A stretch of DNA of 64,000 nucleotides from Pseudomaricurvus sp033283335. GTDB taxonomy: Bacteria; Pseudomonadota; Gammaproteobacteria; Pseudomonadales; Cellvibrionaceae. The notes below the pieces were generated by a model. It was not told where the DNA came from. It saw nothing but the letters and a program-made list of their open reading frames with translations, and ran no database searches. Location of the stretch: assembly GCA_033283335.1 (NCBI GenBank), contig JAWMQP010000001.1, forward strand, positions 372,001-436,000, read 5' to 3'. Position 1 is the first letter of the stretch, and every line of letters starts with the position of its first letter. Below, one piece after another: positions 38,579-47,378 of this stretch. The translations under genes and the position numbers were made by a program.

Positions 38579-39523
38579 TTACGTTTGATCAAGCGTCTCT
38601 GCAGTTTCCGAGATGAGGCGCCGCATCCACTGGTGGGCCGGGTTATTTTGCAGCAACGGACTCCAGGCCATTTTTAGCTCCAGCGGAGGGATATCAAACG
38701 GCGGCGGCATGATGCTGACGCGGTTATTGGATAGCTGCAAGCGCGCCAATTTCGATGGTACGGTAACGATCAGGTCTTTTTGTTCCGCCAGTAATACCGC
38801 TGCCTGGTAGTGACGGGTGAACACAGTGATCTGTCGCTTTTTGCCCAGGGACTTTAATACCTCGTCAACCCAACCCAGTCGTTGTACATCGGAAGGGTTA
38901 ACGCCAACGCCGATACCCATACCGGTTTTACTCACCCACACATGCTGAGCTTCCAGGTAGCTGTCGAGATTAAATGAGGCCAATACCGGGTTATCTTTGC
39001 TCAAAATACAGCTAAAGCTATCCAGCCATAAAGTCTTTTGATGGAACGATGATGGCATAGTGTCGAAGCGATTGATCACCATATCCACCCTGCCTTGCTC
39101 CACATCAAGGAAGCTGACATCGCTCGGCGTCATAATATCCAACGCCACTTCGGGAGCCAGGGTTCTCAGGCGACGCAGTAAAGCCGGTATTAATGTGCAC
39201 TCGGCATAATCGCTAGCCATAATGCGGAACACTCGACGACTCTCCAATGCGTTAAACTCCGTTCGTGGCTGCACTGTTTTTTCGAGGTCAACGAGAATGC
39301 TACGAATTTGCGGTTCCAGTTCTTTTGCGCGTTCCGTGGGTGTCATGCCCTCACTGGTTCGAATCAACAGGGGGTCGTCAAACAAATCCCGCAGTCTTTT
39401 AAGGCCATTGCTCATGGCCGGTTGACTGATGCCGAGCTGGTTGGCGGCCTTGGTGACATTGCGTTCACGCAGCAACACATCCAGATAGACCAGCAAATTC
39501 AAGTCAATTCGAGCAATATTCAT
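38579..39523 (-). CDS. LysR family transcriptional regulator between glcB and aceA
   Basis: 314-residue regulator with the N-terminal winged helix: LLVYLDVLLRERNVTKAANQ, then LGISQPAMSNGLKRLRDLFDDPLL. The NodD/NahR-like effector domain follows. It is divergent from aceA and upstream of glcB on the glcB strand, so control of the glyoxylate shunt is the natural inference. A LysR-type T-N11-A palindrome lies 16 bp before its start codon. The effector molecule is unknown. Confidence 0.9.
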   Translation of the reverse strand: MNIARIDLNLLVYLDVLLRERNVTKAANQLGISQPAMSNGLKRLRDLFDDPLLIRTSEGMTPTERAKELEPQIRSILVDLEKTVQPRTEFNALESRRVFRIMASDYAECTLIPALLRRLRTLAPEVALDIMTPSDVSFLDVEQGRVDMVINRFDTMPSSFHQKTLWLDSFSCILSKDNPVLASFNLDSYLEAQHVWVSKTGMGIGVGVNPSDVQRLGWVDEVLKSLGKKRQITVFTRHYQAAVLLAEQKDLIVTVPSKLARLQLSNNRVSIMPPPFDIPPLELKMAWSPLLQNNPAHQWMRRLISETAETLDQT

Positions 39524-39538
39524 TTAGGAAATACCGAA

Positions 39539-39551
39539 TATAGAAACTATA
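39539..39551. promoter_or_regulatory. Candidate LysR-type binding site (TATAG-N3-CTATA)
   Basis: A perfect 5-bp-arm palindrome that satisfies the T-N11-A rule of LysR-type operators. It lies in the lysR-aceA divergent region, close to the lysR start and about 82 bp before the aceA ATG. Confidence 0.45.
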
Positions 39552-39632
39552 AATTAGTTAAATTCTGCCAGAGTCTCTAAACTTTGTCAGGTAACAATTT
39601 CACCCACACCGTTGTTAAGTAAAGGATCGATC

Positions 39633-41234
39633 ATGTCTACTTACACTCAGGACATCGAAGCCGTTGCAGGTCTGAAGGCAGCCGCTGGCAGCCCTTGGGA
39701 TGCTATCAACCCAGAGTCCGCTGCTCGCATGCGCGCTCAGAACAAATTCAAAACTGGCCTGGACATCGCTAAGTACACCGCTGGCATCATGCGTCGTGAC
39801 ATGGCTGAGTTCGATAAAGACAAAACCAAGTACACCCAGTCTCTGGGCTGCTGGCACGGTTTTGTGGGTCAGCAAAAGCTGATCTCTATCAAGAAGCACT
39901 TCGGTTCTACTGAGCGTAAGTACCTGTACCTGTCCGGCTGGATGGTTGCTGCTCTGCGTTCTGATTTTGGTCCTCTGCCTGACCAGTCCATGCACGAGAA
40001 AACTGCTGTTGCTGGCCTGGTTGAAGAGCTGTACACCTTCCTGCGCCAGGCTGACGCGCGTGAGCTGGGTGGTCTGTTCCGTGAGCTGGACGCTGCTCGT
40101 GAAGCTGGCGATGCGGCTAAAGAAGCTGAAATCCAGTCCAAGATCGACAATCACGAAACTCACGTTGTGCCTATTATTGCTGACATCGACGCTGGTTTCG
40201 GTAACGCTGAAGCCACTTACCTGATGGCCAAGCAAATGATTGAAGCCGGTGCTTGCTGCCTGCAAATCGAAAACCAGGTTGCTGACGAGAAGCAATGTGG
40301 CCACCAGGACGGTAAAGTAACTGTTCCTCACGCTGACTTCCACGCCAAGCTGCGCGCACTGCGTTACGCCTTCCTGGAGCTGGGTGTTGACGACGGTCTG
40401 ATCGTTGCCCGTACCGACTCTGAAGGTGCTGGCCTGACCAAAGAAATCGCTGTTGTTCGCGAAAAAGGCGATCAGGGCGACGTTTACAACTCTTACCTGG
40501 ATTGCGAAGAAGTTGCACCAGAAGACACTGCTGAAGGCGATGTCCTGATCAGCCGCGACGGCAAGCTGGTTCGTCCTAAGCGCCTGCCTTCCGGTCTGTA
40601 CCAGTTCCGTCAAGGCACTGGCCACGAGCGTTGCGTCTTCGACTGTATCGAAGCCATCAACGCTGGCGCTGACCTGCTGTGGATCGAAACTGCTGTTCCA
40701 ACTGTCCACGAAATCAAGGACATGATGGATGAAGTTCGCAAAGTTCACCCAGATGCGAAGCTGGTGTACAACAACTCACCTTCTTTCAACTGGACTCTGA
40801 GCTTCCGTCAGCAAACTTACGATGCGTGGGCTGCTGAAGGTAAAGACGTATCCGCTTACGACCGTGACCGTTTGATGTCTGCAGACTATGACGACTCTGA
40901 GCTGGCTGCTGCCGCTGACGAGCGCGTCAAGACCTTCCAGGCTGACTGTTCACGTGAAGCGAACGTCTTCCACCACCTGATCACTCTGCCGACTTACCAC
41001 ACCACTGCCCTGTCTGTTGACAACCTGGCGAAAGAGTACTTCGGTGAAGCGGGTATGTTGGGCTACGTTGCTGGTGTTCAGCGTAAAGAAATCCGTCAAG
41101 GTATTGCGTGCGTTAAGCACCAAAACATGGCTGGTTCTGACATCGGTGATGACCATAAAGAATACTACGCTGGTGAGCTCGCTCTGAAAGCCGGCGGCGC
41201 GAAAAACACTTCTAACCAGTTCAACAACATCTAA
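39633..41234 (+). CDS. aceA: Isocitrate lyase (long Pseudomonas-type)
   Basis: Splits isocitrate into glyoxylate and succinate, first step of the glyoxylate shunt. From ATG 39633 (AAGGA upstream) the protein has 533 residues, the length of the Pseudomonas-type subfamily rather than the 434 of E. coli. The active-site loop reads KQCGH (ADEKQCGHQDGKV) in place of KKCGH, as I recall for long isocitrate lyases. The gene uses a very restricted codon set (GCT, CTG, CGT, GAA heavy), distinct from its neighbours and indicating high expression. A strong terminator follows. Confidence 0.96.
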   Translation: MSTYTQDIEAVAGLKAAAGSPWDAINPESAARMRAQNKFKTGLDIAKYTAGIMRRDMAEFDKDKTKYTQSLGCWHGFVGQQKLISIKKHFGSTERKYLYLSGWMVAALRSDFGPLPDQSMHEKTAVAGLVEELYTFLRQADARELGGLFRELDAAREAGDAAKEAEIQSKIDNHETHVVPIIADIDAGFGNAEATYLMAKQMIEAGACCLQIENQVADEKQCGHQDGKVTVPHADFHAKLRALRYAFLELGVDDGLIVARTDSEGAGLTKEIAVVREKGDQGDVYNSYLDCEEVAPEDTAEGDVLISRDGKLVRPKRLPSGLYQFRQGTGHERCVFDCIEAINAGADLLWIETAVPTVHEIKDMMDEVRKVHPDAKLVYNNSPSFNWTLSFRQQTYDAWAAEGKDVSAYDRDRLMSADYDDSELAAAADERVKTFQADCSREANVFHHLITLPTYHTTALSVDNLAKEYFGEAGMLGYVAGVQRKEIRQGIACVKHQNMAGSDIGDDHKEYYAGELALKAGGAKNTSNQFNNI

Positions 41235-41263
41235 TAATTGTTGCTGACACGCTAAAGTGTTTG

Positions 41264-41290
41264 AAAAAGGCGGCCTCGGCCGCCTTTTTT
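41264..41290 (+). terminator. Intrinsic terminator after aceA
   Basis: A 12-bp stem (AAAAAGGCGGCC type) with a 2-nt loop and six T residues, 30 nt after aceA and 43 nt before the ART-fold gene. Confidence 0.93.
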
Positions 41291-41332
41291 GTTAGAATTG
41301 CAAAGTTTTTTCCAGATTTTTCGAGGGCCGTC

Positions 41333-41896
41333 ATGAGCACTATTCCTTCTTATTTACAGGATGCTAAGCAAGTATTAACGCCTGAGGGGTTCCAACCCGG
41401 TGATGTCTGGTATCACGGTACTTCTTCTGCCCTGTTGCCCTCCATTCTTGAGCAAGGTCTGAAACGCTCCGGCGACAAAGCCATGAAGCAGGCAGCCAAG
41501 CAAACCATGGCCACTATTGGCAACAGTTACACTGAGTCCATCGAGCCCGTGTTTCTGACTCAAAGCCGGCAAGTGGCCTACTATTGGGCAGAGCAAACCG
41601 TTCGCAATCGCAGTGTGCGTTTCGAGGGCGAAGAAACACCGGTGGTTGTCGCCGTTACATTACCTGAGTCGTTGCGGGACGGTGTAAAACCCGATGTGGG
41701 AGCTGCCAGCTTGTTGATGGTGAAAGAAGGTGAGCACTACCTGGCATTTATTGCGGGTCTTTATGAGGCTGCCGACCTGCCAGCGCCATCCATTGATCTG
41801 ATGAAGGCGGATCGTCTGGAGTACCTTAACAAACTGGCGATGGCTTATTACAACAAGGATATTGCCGCCGAGTGCGTACAGCAAGTGACGGGCTAA
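41333..41896 (+). CDS. ADP-ribosyltransferase-fold (PARP/Arr/KptA-like) protein
   Basis: 187-residue protein with the hallmarks of the H-Y-E class of the ADP-ribosyltransferase fold: WYHGTS at about 26-31 (NAD-binding His), a helix plus EQGL as in PARP and Arr proteins, then VFLTQSRQVAYYWAEQ at about 73-88 supplying the Tyr. A Glu in KEGEHYLAF is the third candidate. By eye it is closest to Arr (rifampin-modifying) and KptA/PARP-like folds. The start at ATG 41333 follows GAGGG; an earlier in-frame ATG lies inside the aceA terminator. The DUF488 gene follows four bases later. The target (protein, nucleic acid or small molecule) is unknown. Confidence 0.7.
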   Translation: MSTIPSYLQDAKQVLTPEGFQPGDVWYHGTSSALLPSILEQGLKRSGDKAMKQAAKQTMATIGNSYTESIEPVFLTQSRQVAYYWAEQTVRNRSVRFEGEETPVVVAVTLPESLRDGVKPDVGAASLLMVKEGEHYLAFIAGLYEAADLPAPSIDLMKADRLEYLNKLAMAYYNKDIAAECVQQVTG

Positions 41897-41900
41897 GGCA

Positions 41901-42497
41901 ATGATGAGCTCAAGGCTCTACTCCATAGGCTATGCCACCAAGCCCATTCCAACATTTATCGAACAGTTAAACCGCTACCACATCAATGTGGTAGCGGATA
42001 TTCGTTCCGTTCCCTTCAGCAAGACCTTTCACGATTACCACCAGGGCGCTATTCAAGGGCATTTGGTCAGGGCTGGAATTCGTTACGTGTACCTGGGGGA
42101 GGAGCTTGGCCCCCGCTCCAAAGAGCCCCATCACTACGATGCCTGTGGCCAGGTTCAATTTGATCGGCTGCGACATTCCAGCCTCTACAAACAAGGCGTG
42201 GAGCGACTGAAAACCGGCATACAACGGGACTATACCATCGCCCTGATGTGCGCTGAGAAAGATCCGGCTAACTGCCACCGCAGCTTGCTGATTGGTTATG
42301 ACCTGCAAAGGACATTGGGCATGACGTTATGGCATATAACGCATAACGGCGAACTGGAAGATCAGACGGCCCTTGAGCAGCGGCTGTCTCACATGCATCA
42401 ACTGGATGAGGATCTTTTCTTGAGCGCCGAGGAGGCGCAGGAAAAAGCTTACCAGCAGCAGCTTAAGAAAACCTCTTATCGTCGACCAGCAGACTGA
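41901..42497 (+). CDS. DUF488 family protein
   Basis: 198-residue protein with the DUF488 signatures: the start LYSIGYATKPIPTFIEQL, then VVADIRSVPFSK, the segment GIRYVYLGEELG, and the conserved MCAEKDPANCHRSLL with Cys and Cys-His. DUF488 function is not established; conserved Cys/His and Asp-Arg suggest an enzyme. It starts four bases after the ART-fold gene stop, so the two form an operon. The C-terminal 35 residues are a charged Gln/Lys-rich helix. It is convergent with pepN across a bidirectional terminator. Confidence 0.85.
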   Translation: MMSSRLYSIGYATKPIPTFIEQLNRYHINVVADIRSVPFSKTFHDYHQGAIQGHLVRAGIRYVYLGEELGPRSKEPHHYDACGQVQFDRLRHSSLYKQGVERLKTGIQRDYTIALMCAEKDPANCHRSLLIGYDLQRTLGMTLWHITHNGELEDQTALEQRLSHMHQLDEDLFLSAEEAQEKAYQQQLKKTSYRRPAD

Positions 42498-42520
42498 ATA
42501 TGGCTAGCAGCCAGAGGCGT

Positions 42521-42555
42521 AAAGTTACCCTCTTCGACACGGAGGGTAACTTTTT
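42521..42555. terminator. Bidirectional terminator between the DUF488 gene and pepN
   Basis: 12-bp perfect arms (AAAGTTACCCTC type) with a 9-nt loop, T-run on the plus side and a shorter one on the minus side, between convergent stops. Confidence 0.88.
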
Positions 42556-42572
42556 GACGTGTATATTCAGCC

Positions 42573-45242
42573 TCAAGCCAGGCTTTTACTGACCACCTCA
42601 TACACATCTTTGGACAGGTGTTCTTCCGCCAAAATATGTTTCAGGGCCGTCTGCATCAACTGCTGACGAGCTGAGTCGTAACGCTTCCATTTCGTCAACG
42701 GGCTTAACAGGCGAGAGGCAATTTGCGGGTTCAGTTTGTTAAGCACCAGAATCTGCTCGGCCAAAAAGTCATAGCCGCTGCCGTCTGCGCTGTGAAAATT
42801 GATGGCGTTATTACTAAAAGCACCGATCAATGAGCGCACCTTGTTGGGGTTTTTGACATCAAACGCCTCATGCTCCATCAACGCTTTAACCCGCTCCAGA
42901 CCACCAGGTAACTGACAACCCGCCTGGGCCGTTAACCATTGATTAACCACCAGCGTTTCTTCTGACCACTTCTGATAAAAGTCGACCAGCACTTGTGCCC
43001 TCAAACTTTCCGCTGCCACCGCTTCACAATTAATGATCGTGGTCAGTGCTGCCAGTTCGTCGGTCATATTGGTGGCGGAATCCAGTTGTGCCTTTGCCAG
43101 CTGCAGGTGTTCGTTCTTGCCGGTTTGCACCAGATACGCCAGAGCGACGTTTTTCAGGCTGCGCTTGGCCATATCTTCGGCGGCGGCGGAGAAAGGGCCT
43201 GTGAGCAAATTGCGCTCATAGGCGGCCATGAAATCATTCTCCAGCTCCTGAGCCAGGGTTTCGCGGACAACCTGACGAGCAGCGTGAATAGCCTCCACAT
43301 TGATTTCAATTGCGATTTCACTGAGATAGGCCTCCGTGGGCAGCTGCAGCATCAGTGCTACCATGGCAGGATCGAGAGACGTGTCGGCGAGTACAGCGCG
43401 GTATGCTTCCACCAGCATCGGGTCTACCTGGTAAGACTGCTTGTTGCGGAAGGCAGCAATGTTGTCCTGAATCACTTCCACCGCCAGTTTCTGCGATGCG
43501 TCCCAGCGGCTGAAGCCGTCACTGTCACGGCTCATAATGGCCTGTAACTGGCTGCGACTGTAGGGATAATGCAGTTTGACCGGCGCCGAGAAACCTCGCA
43601 GCAACACCGGCGTGGGTTTTTCAGGCAGACCTTCAAAAACAAAGGTTTGCTCAGCCTCAGTCAGTTCCAGCACTGTGTGGGTATTGTCCGCCGTATCTGG
43701 GTCAGGCTCCTTGCCTGCCTGTTTAATGGCCAGGTTACCGGCATCCCCCAGTAGTCCCAGGGCGATAGGAATATGGAGTGGCAACTTGTCGACGGACTTG
43801 GCTTCCGGGGTGTCCGGGGTAGATTGGCTGATGGTCAGCTGGTAAGTGCCCTGCTCTGCATCATAAGAATCTTTGGCAGTCAGGCGTGGAGTCCCCGCCT
43901 GACTGTACCAGCGGGTGAACTGACTCAGGTCTCGTCCGGAAGCATCTTCCATGGCTGTGACAAAGTTTTCAATGGTTGCCGCCTCACCATCGTGTCGCTC
44001 AAAGTAGAGATCGCTGCCTTTGCGGAACAGTTGCGGACCCAGCAAGGTGTGGATCATGCGGACAACTTCGGCACCTTTTTCATACACGGTCAGGGTGTAG
44101 AAATTGGAGATTTCGATAAACGATGGCGGCCGTACCGGGTGGGCCATGGGGCCGTTGTCTTCAGCAAACTGCAGCGTCCGCAGCAGACTGACATCCTCTA
44201 CTCGCTTGACCGTGCGGGAATTCATGTCGGCGGAAAACTCGGCATCACGGAAGACGGTAAAGCCCTCTTTCAGACTCAGCTGGAACCAGTCACGACAGGT
44301 TACACGGTTGCCCGACCAGTTGTGGAAGTATTCGTGAGCAACGATGGCCTCGACACGCTGGAAGGTGGCATCGGTGGTGGTTTCGGGTTTGGCCAGCACA
44401 CAGGATGTGTTGAAAATATTGAGGCCTTTGTTTTCCATCGCCCCCATGTTGAAGTCGTCCACCGCCACGATCATAAAGATATCCAGGTCATATTCACGGC
44501 CATAAACTTCTTCGTCCCAGCGCATGGATTTTTTCAGCGAGGTCATGGCGTGCTCGCACTTGTCGAGATCTTTGCTTTCCACAAAGATTTTCAAGTCAAC
44601 CTGGCGACCGCTCATGGTGGTGAAGGTGTCTTCGACACAAGCAAGATCACCCGCCACCAGGGCAAACAGGTAGGCTGGTTTTTTAAATGGATCGTGCCAG
44701 CTGGCAAAGTGCAGACCATTGTCACGGGTGCCGCTGTCGATGAGGTTGCCATTGGACAGCAGCACCGGGAAAGTATCCTGACTGGCTTCAATGGTGGTGG
44801 TGAACTCACTCATGACATCGGGCCGGTCCAGGTAGTAGGTGATCTTCCGGAAACCCTCGGCTTCACATTGGGTACAATACATGGTGCGGGATTTGTACAG
44901 GCCTTCCAGACTGGTGTTGGCTTCCGGGTTGATATTGACCTCAGTCTCAAGCACAAACTGGTCGGGTACGCTGGTGACAATCAGCTCTTCTGTCGTGAGC
45001 TGGTATTGAGGCGGGGTTAAGGCAACGCCATCTATCGCAACCCTGCGGAGTTCCAGCTCCTGCCCATGCAGACGCAGGGGCGCATCAGGGGTGTTGGCCT
45101 CTGGATTGCGACGAATCGCCAGTTTGGAGCGAACCTGCGTGGTCTGTGGGTCCAGCTGGAAAACCAGTTCGGTTTTGTCGATCAGGAAATCTGGCTTTTT
45201 GTAATCTTTCAGGTAAATGCTTTTGGGTTGTGCGTCTTTCAT
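42573..45242 (-). CDS. pepN: Aminopeptidase N (M1 zinc metallopeptidase)
   Basis: Broad-specificity cytoplasmic aminopeptidase in the last steps of protein turnover. The 889-residue protein has the GAMEN exopeptidase motif (NMGAMENKGLNIF) and the zinc site VAHEYFHNW with the third ligand Glu in SLKEGFTVFRD, followed by the DUF3458 Ig-like and C-terminal helical domains. Full length. It starts a run with DUF2797 and DUF1315 upstream on the same strand, as in Pseudomonas (from memory). Confidence 0.97.
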   Translation of the reverse strand: MKDAQPKSIYLKDYKKPDFLIDKTELVFQLDPQTTQVRSKLAIRRNPEANTPDAPLRLHGQELELRRVAIDGVALTPPQYQLTTEELIVTSVPDQFVLETEVNINPEANTSLEGLYKSRTMYCTQCEAEGFRKITYYLDRPDVMSEFTTTIEASQDTFPVLLSNGNLIDSGTRDNGLHFASWHDPFKKPAYLFALVAGDLACVEDTFTTMSGRQVDLKIFVESKDLDKCEHAMTSLKKSMRWDEEVYGREYDLDIFMIVAVDDFNMGAMENKGLNIFNTSCVLAKPETTTDATFQRVEAIVAHEYFHNWSGNRVTCRDWFQLSLKEGFTVFRDAEFSADMNSRTVKRVEDVSLLRTLQFAEDNGPMAHPVRPPSFIEISNFYTLTVYEKGAEVVRMIHTLLGPQLFRKGSDLYFERHDGEAATIENFVTAMEDASGRDLSQFTRWYSQAGTPRLTAKDSYDAEQGTYQLTISQSTPDTPEAKSVDKLPLHIPIALGLLGDAGNLAIKQAGKEPDPDTADNTHTVLELTEAEQTFVFEGLPEKPTPVLLRGFSAPVKLHYPYSRSQLQAIMSRDSDGFSRWDASQKLAVEVIQDNIAAFRNKQSYQVDPMLVEAYRAVLADTSLDPAMVALMLQLPTEAYLSEIAIEINVEAIHAARQVVRETLAQELENDFMAAYERNLLTGPFSAAAEDMAKRSLKNVALAYLVQTGKNEHLQLAKAQLDSATNMTDELAALTTIINCEAVAAESLRAQVLVDFYQKWSEETLVVNQWLTAQAGCQLPGGLERVKALMEHEAFDVKNPNKVRSLIGAFSNNAINFHSADGSGYDFLAEQILVLNKLNPQIASRLLSPLTKWKRYDSARQQLMQTALKHILAEEHLSKDVYEVVSKSLA

Positions 45243-45290
45243 AAAAACCTCAAGAGTTGCGGTGCTGTCTAATCTTGCGTGAACAGCTCT

Positions 45291-46130
45291 TTAAGTTTGT
45301 GAATACAGTTCTACGTGGTAGGCGCCGAACTTACGGATGTTGATTACGCCGCTATCGAGAATCAGGTACTGACCCTTTATGCCCTGTAATACCCCGCTCA
45401 CTTCCGGGGTTTTGTCCAAATTATGAGTGGCCACTTTGTGGGGATAGGTCTCTACAGGGTAGTCGAATTCATATTGCTCGCCGTCGTCAATAACCTGGAT
45501 GGCTTGTACTCCGAAGCGTTTTTGCAAAGCGACGATATCGTTCCAGGCGTTGTCCAGCAACTGGTCGCGGATGCCGGCCAGGTCGAGGTATTCCACTTCC
45601 CCCTTCAGCATTTTTCGCCAGTTGGTTTTGTCCGCAACCTGTTGTCGCAGAATGTCCTCCACCAGGCCTGACTGCTGGCGGGTGGCGACTCTCAGAATCG
45701 GCAAAGCCTGAATGGCGCCCTGGTCCATCCAGCGGGTGGGCACCTGGGATAGACGCGTGATACCCACCTTAATCCCGGAGGAGTTGGCCAGATAAACTAT
45801 GTGGTCGGTCATACAGAAGGTTTCGCCCCACTCCGGTTCGCGGCAGGTGCCGGCGTCGTAGTGACATTTCTCGGGGCTCATAATGCAGCTGTCACACTGA
45901 GCCAGGGATTTGAAACATGGGTAACAGTAGCCCTGGTTAAAACTCTTTTTGGTTTTACGGCCGCAGTGGTGACAGTGAATTTCGCCCTGATAACGAATGG
46001 TCAATTGCCGTCCAAGCAAGGGGTTCAGGTCGACAAGAGTGTCATCCAGAGGTATCTGGTACTGGATAGGTTGGGCATGCTCGGTTTTCATTTTGGCCAG
46101 GTGTCCACTGGCCAACAGCGTCAAACTCAT
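45291..46130 (-). CDS. DUF2797 domain-containing cysteine-rich protein
   Basis: 279-residue protein of the DUF2797 family. The N-terminal half has zinc-ribbon-like cysteine pairs (CHHCGRK, then CYPC, CDSC and later CHYDAGTC). The middle has HIVYLANSSGIKVGIT followed by Arg residues, a pattern reminiscent of the GIY-YIG nuclease fold. Function is unknown; a nucleic-acid-binding or nuclease role is only suggested. It is upstream of pepN with 48 nt between and 18 nt downstream of the DUF1315 gene. Confidence 0.85.
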   Translation of the reverse strand: MSLTLLASGHLAKMKTEHAQPIQYQIPLDDTLVDLNPLLGRQLTIRYQGEIHCHHCGRKTKKSFNQGYCYPCFKSLAQCDSCIMSPEKCHYDAGTCREPEWGETFCMTDHIVYLANSSGIKVGITRLSQVPTRWMDQGAIQALPILRVATRQQSGLVEDILRQQVADKTNWRKMLKGEVEYLDLAGIRDQLLDNAWNDIVALQKRFGVQAIQVIDDGEQYEFDYPVETYPHKVATHNLDKTPEVSGVLQGIKGQYLILDSGVINIRKFGAYHVELYSQT

Positions 46131-46148
46131 GGGGTATTACTCTTTGGG

Positions 46149-46412
46149 TTACTGCCACTTTAATGGTTTGTCTTCGGCTTCGGCTACCTCACCGTCACCA
46201 CCGCAATGGCTGTGAGGCTTCGGGGGCACATAGCCGGTGCGCTCTTCGGCAGGCAGATTCGTTAATTCATAGGCGATTACGGCCTGCATGCAGTGTTCTT
46301 TTTGATCTTGTGATAACACTCTGCCATCGGGCCACTTACCCAGTTCGACGGCTCTTTTCAGGTTTTCATACACCTCGGGAGTGATGGCATTTAGGATTTC
46401 GTCAAAATTCAT
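46149..46412 (-). CDS. DUF1315 (YeaC-like) protein
   Basis: 87-residue protein beginning MNFDEILNAITPEVYENLKR, with the family segment ELGKWPDGRVLSQDQKE and a C-terminal metal-binding-like HSHCGG. Function is unknown. It is co-directional with DUF2797 and pepN. Confidence 0.85.
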   Translation of the reverse strand: MNFDEILNAITPEVYENLKRAVELGKWPDGRVLSQDQKEHCMQAVIAYELTNLPAEERTGYVPPKPHSHCGGDGEVAEAEDKPLKWQ

Positions 46413-46460
46413 GGCAAAGTCTCGGTTGAACGCAGGCAGCAGGTGCCTGCTTTATGAAAA

Positions 46461-47378
46461 TTAGCGCGCCGCTCTTATCGCCAGCTGGTTTGATCTGGCC
46501 AGCACAAACGCCAGCAGCATACCGGCAACCAGGCCGCCAAAATGGGCGGCATTGGCGATGCTGCCGTCAATAAAAAAGTCAATGGCCCCTGTCATGCCCA
46601 AGGCCAGCCAGATAAGCATGAAACCGACTATCCCCGGGGGTAGAGCCAGAGTCGGGTGGGGTTTGAATTTGCAGTAAATCCACAAAAAACCTAACAGGCC
46701 GTACAACACCCCTGACAGGCCGCCAAACAAGCTCGGACCATTCCAGGCGTATTGTGCGGTATTGCTTAACACCCCAATAACGACGATTAGAGCCAGCAAT
46801 ACCCCACTGCCGAAGGCGTGCTCAATACGCCGGCCAAATTCCCAGATCCACAAGCCATTAAACAAAATGTGAAACAAGCCAAAATGGAGAAATATGGGCG
46901 TTAACAGTCGCCAGTATTCGCCGTGGCTAAAACCTGCGCCGGCAACAGACAATTCGAGCTGGTGGCCAATGACCCGGACAGGCTGAAAAGTAAGTTGGCT
47001 GACCCACATCAACTGGTGGTCATAGTGGATTAACATCGCCCCGATGACTCCCAAGACCAGCGTCAGTAGTGTCACAGGATAAGCTCTGCCTAGGTTGTGG
47101 AATTGGAACAATTTCCTCCAAAAAAAGTGGCGCCCGGCAGATTGAACATGCATGTCTAGCTCCGATTCCGGTTGGGTCAGCTTGCTGATTACGGTCTCCA
47201 TGCCCTGATGACGAATGATCTGTTGTAGCTCATAGGCCTGCTGCTTATCCGTCAGCCAAAGGCACTGCCCGGCCGACTCTTCGGTTACCCGGCATGCCAC
47301 ACCCTGTTGTTTCAGACTTTTCAGCAGCGGCCCCAGATTCAGGGAAAGTGGAAAATGGTCGACCTTATACCAGTTCAT
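46461..47378 (-). CDS. Rhomboid family intramembrane serine protease (GlpG-like)
   Basis: Intramembrane protease of 305 residues. A cytoplasmic N-terminal domain (to about residue 95) precedes six or so membrane helices. Catalytic residues are Ser222 in FGGLSGVLYG and His279 in ANAAHFGGLVAG. The HxxxN motif is at His170-Asn174 (FHILFNG), and the WR motif is in GEYWRLLTP. Its start overlaps the phosphoesterase stop by four bases, so translation is coupled. The substrate is unknown. Confidence 0.93.
   Translation of the reverse strand: MNWYKVDHFPLSLNLGPLLKSLKQQGVACRVTEESAGQCLWLTDKQQAYELQQIIRHQGMETVISKLTQPESELDMHVQSAGRHFFWRKLFQFHNLGRAYPVTLLTLVLGVIGAMLIHYDHQLMWVSQLTFQPVRVIGHQLELSVAGAGFSHGEYWRLLTPIFLHFGLFHILFNGLWIWEFGRRIEHAFGSGVLLALIVVIGVLSNTAQYAWNGPSLFGGLSGVLYGLLGFLWIYCKFKPHPTLALPPGIVGFMLIWLALGMTGAIDFFIDGSIANAAHFGGLVAGMLLAFVLARSNQLAIRAAR

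Noticed and set aside
39615..40748. Long open frame opposite aceA (377 codons)
   Set aside because: It is antisense to a clear isocitrate lyase and results from aceA's strong codon bias; its product is low complexity with no family features or ribosome binding site.
41261..41332. Upstream start for the ART-fold gene
   Set aside because: This start lies within the aceA terminator hairpin; ATG 41333 has a better ribosome binding site.
43773..45020. Long open frame opposite pepN (415 codons)
   Set aside because: Antisense to the conserved core of aminopeptidase N; no domain or start signal.
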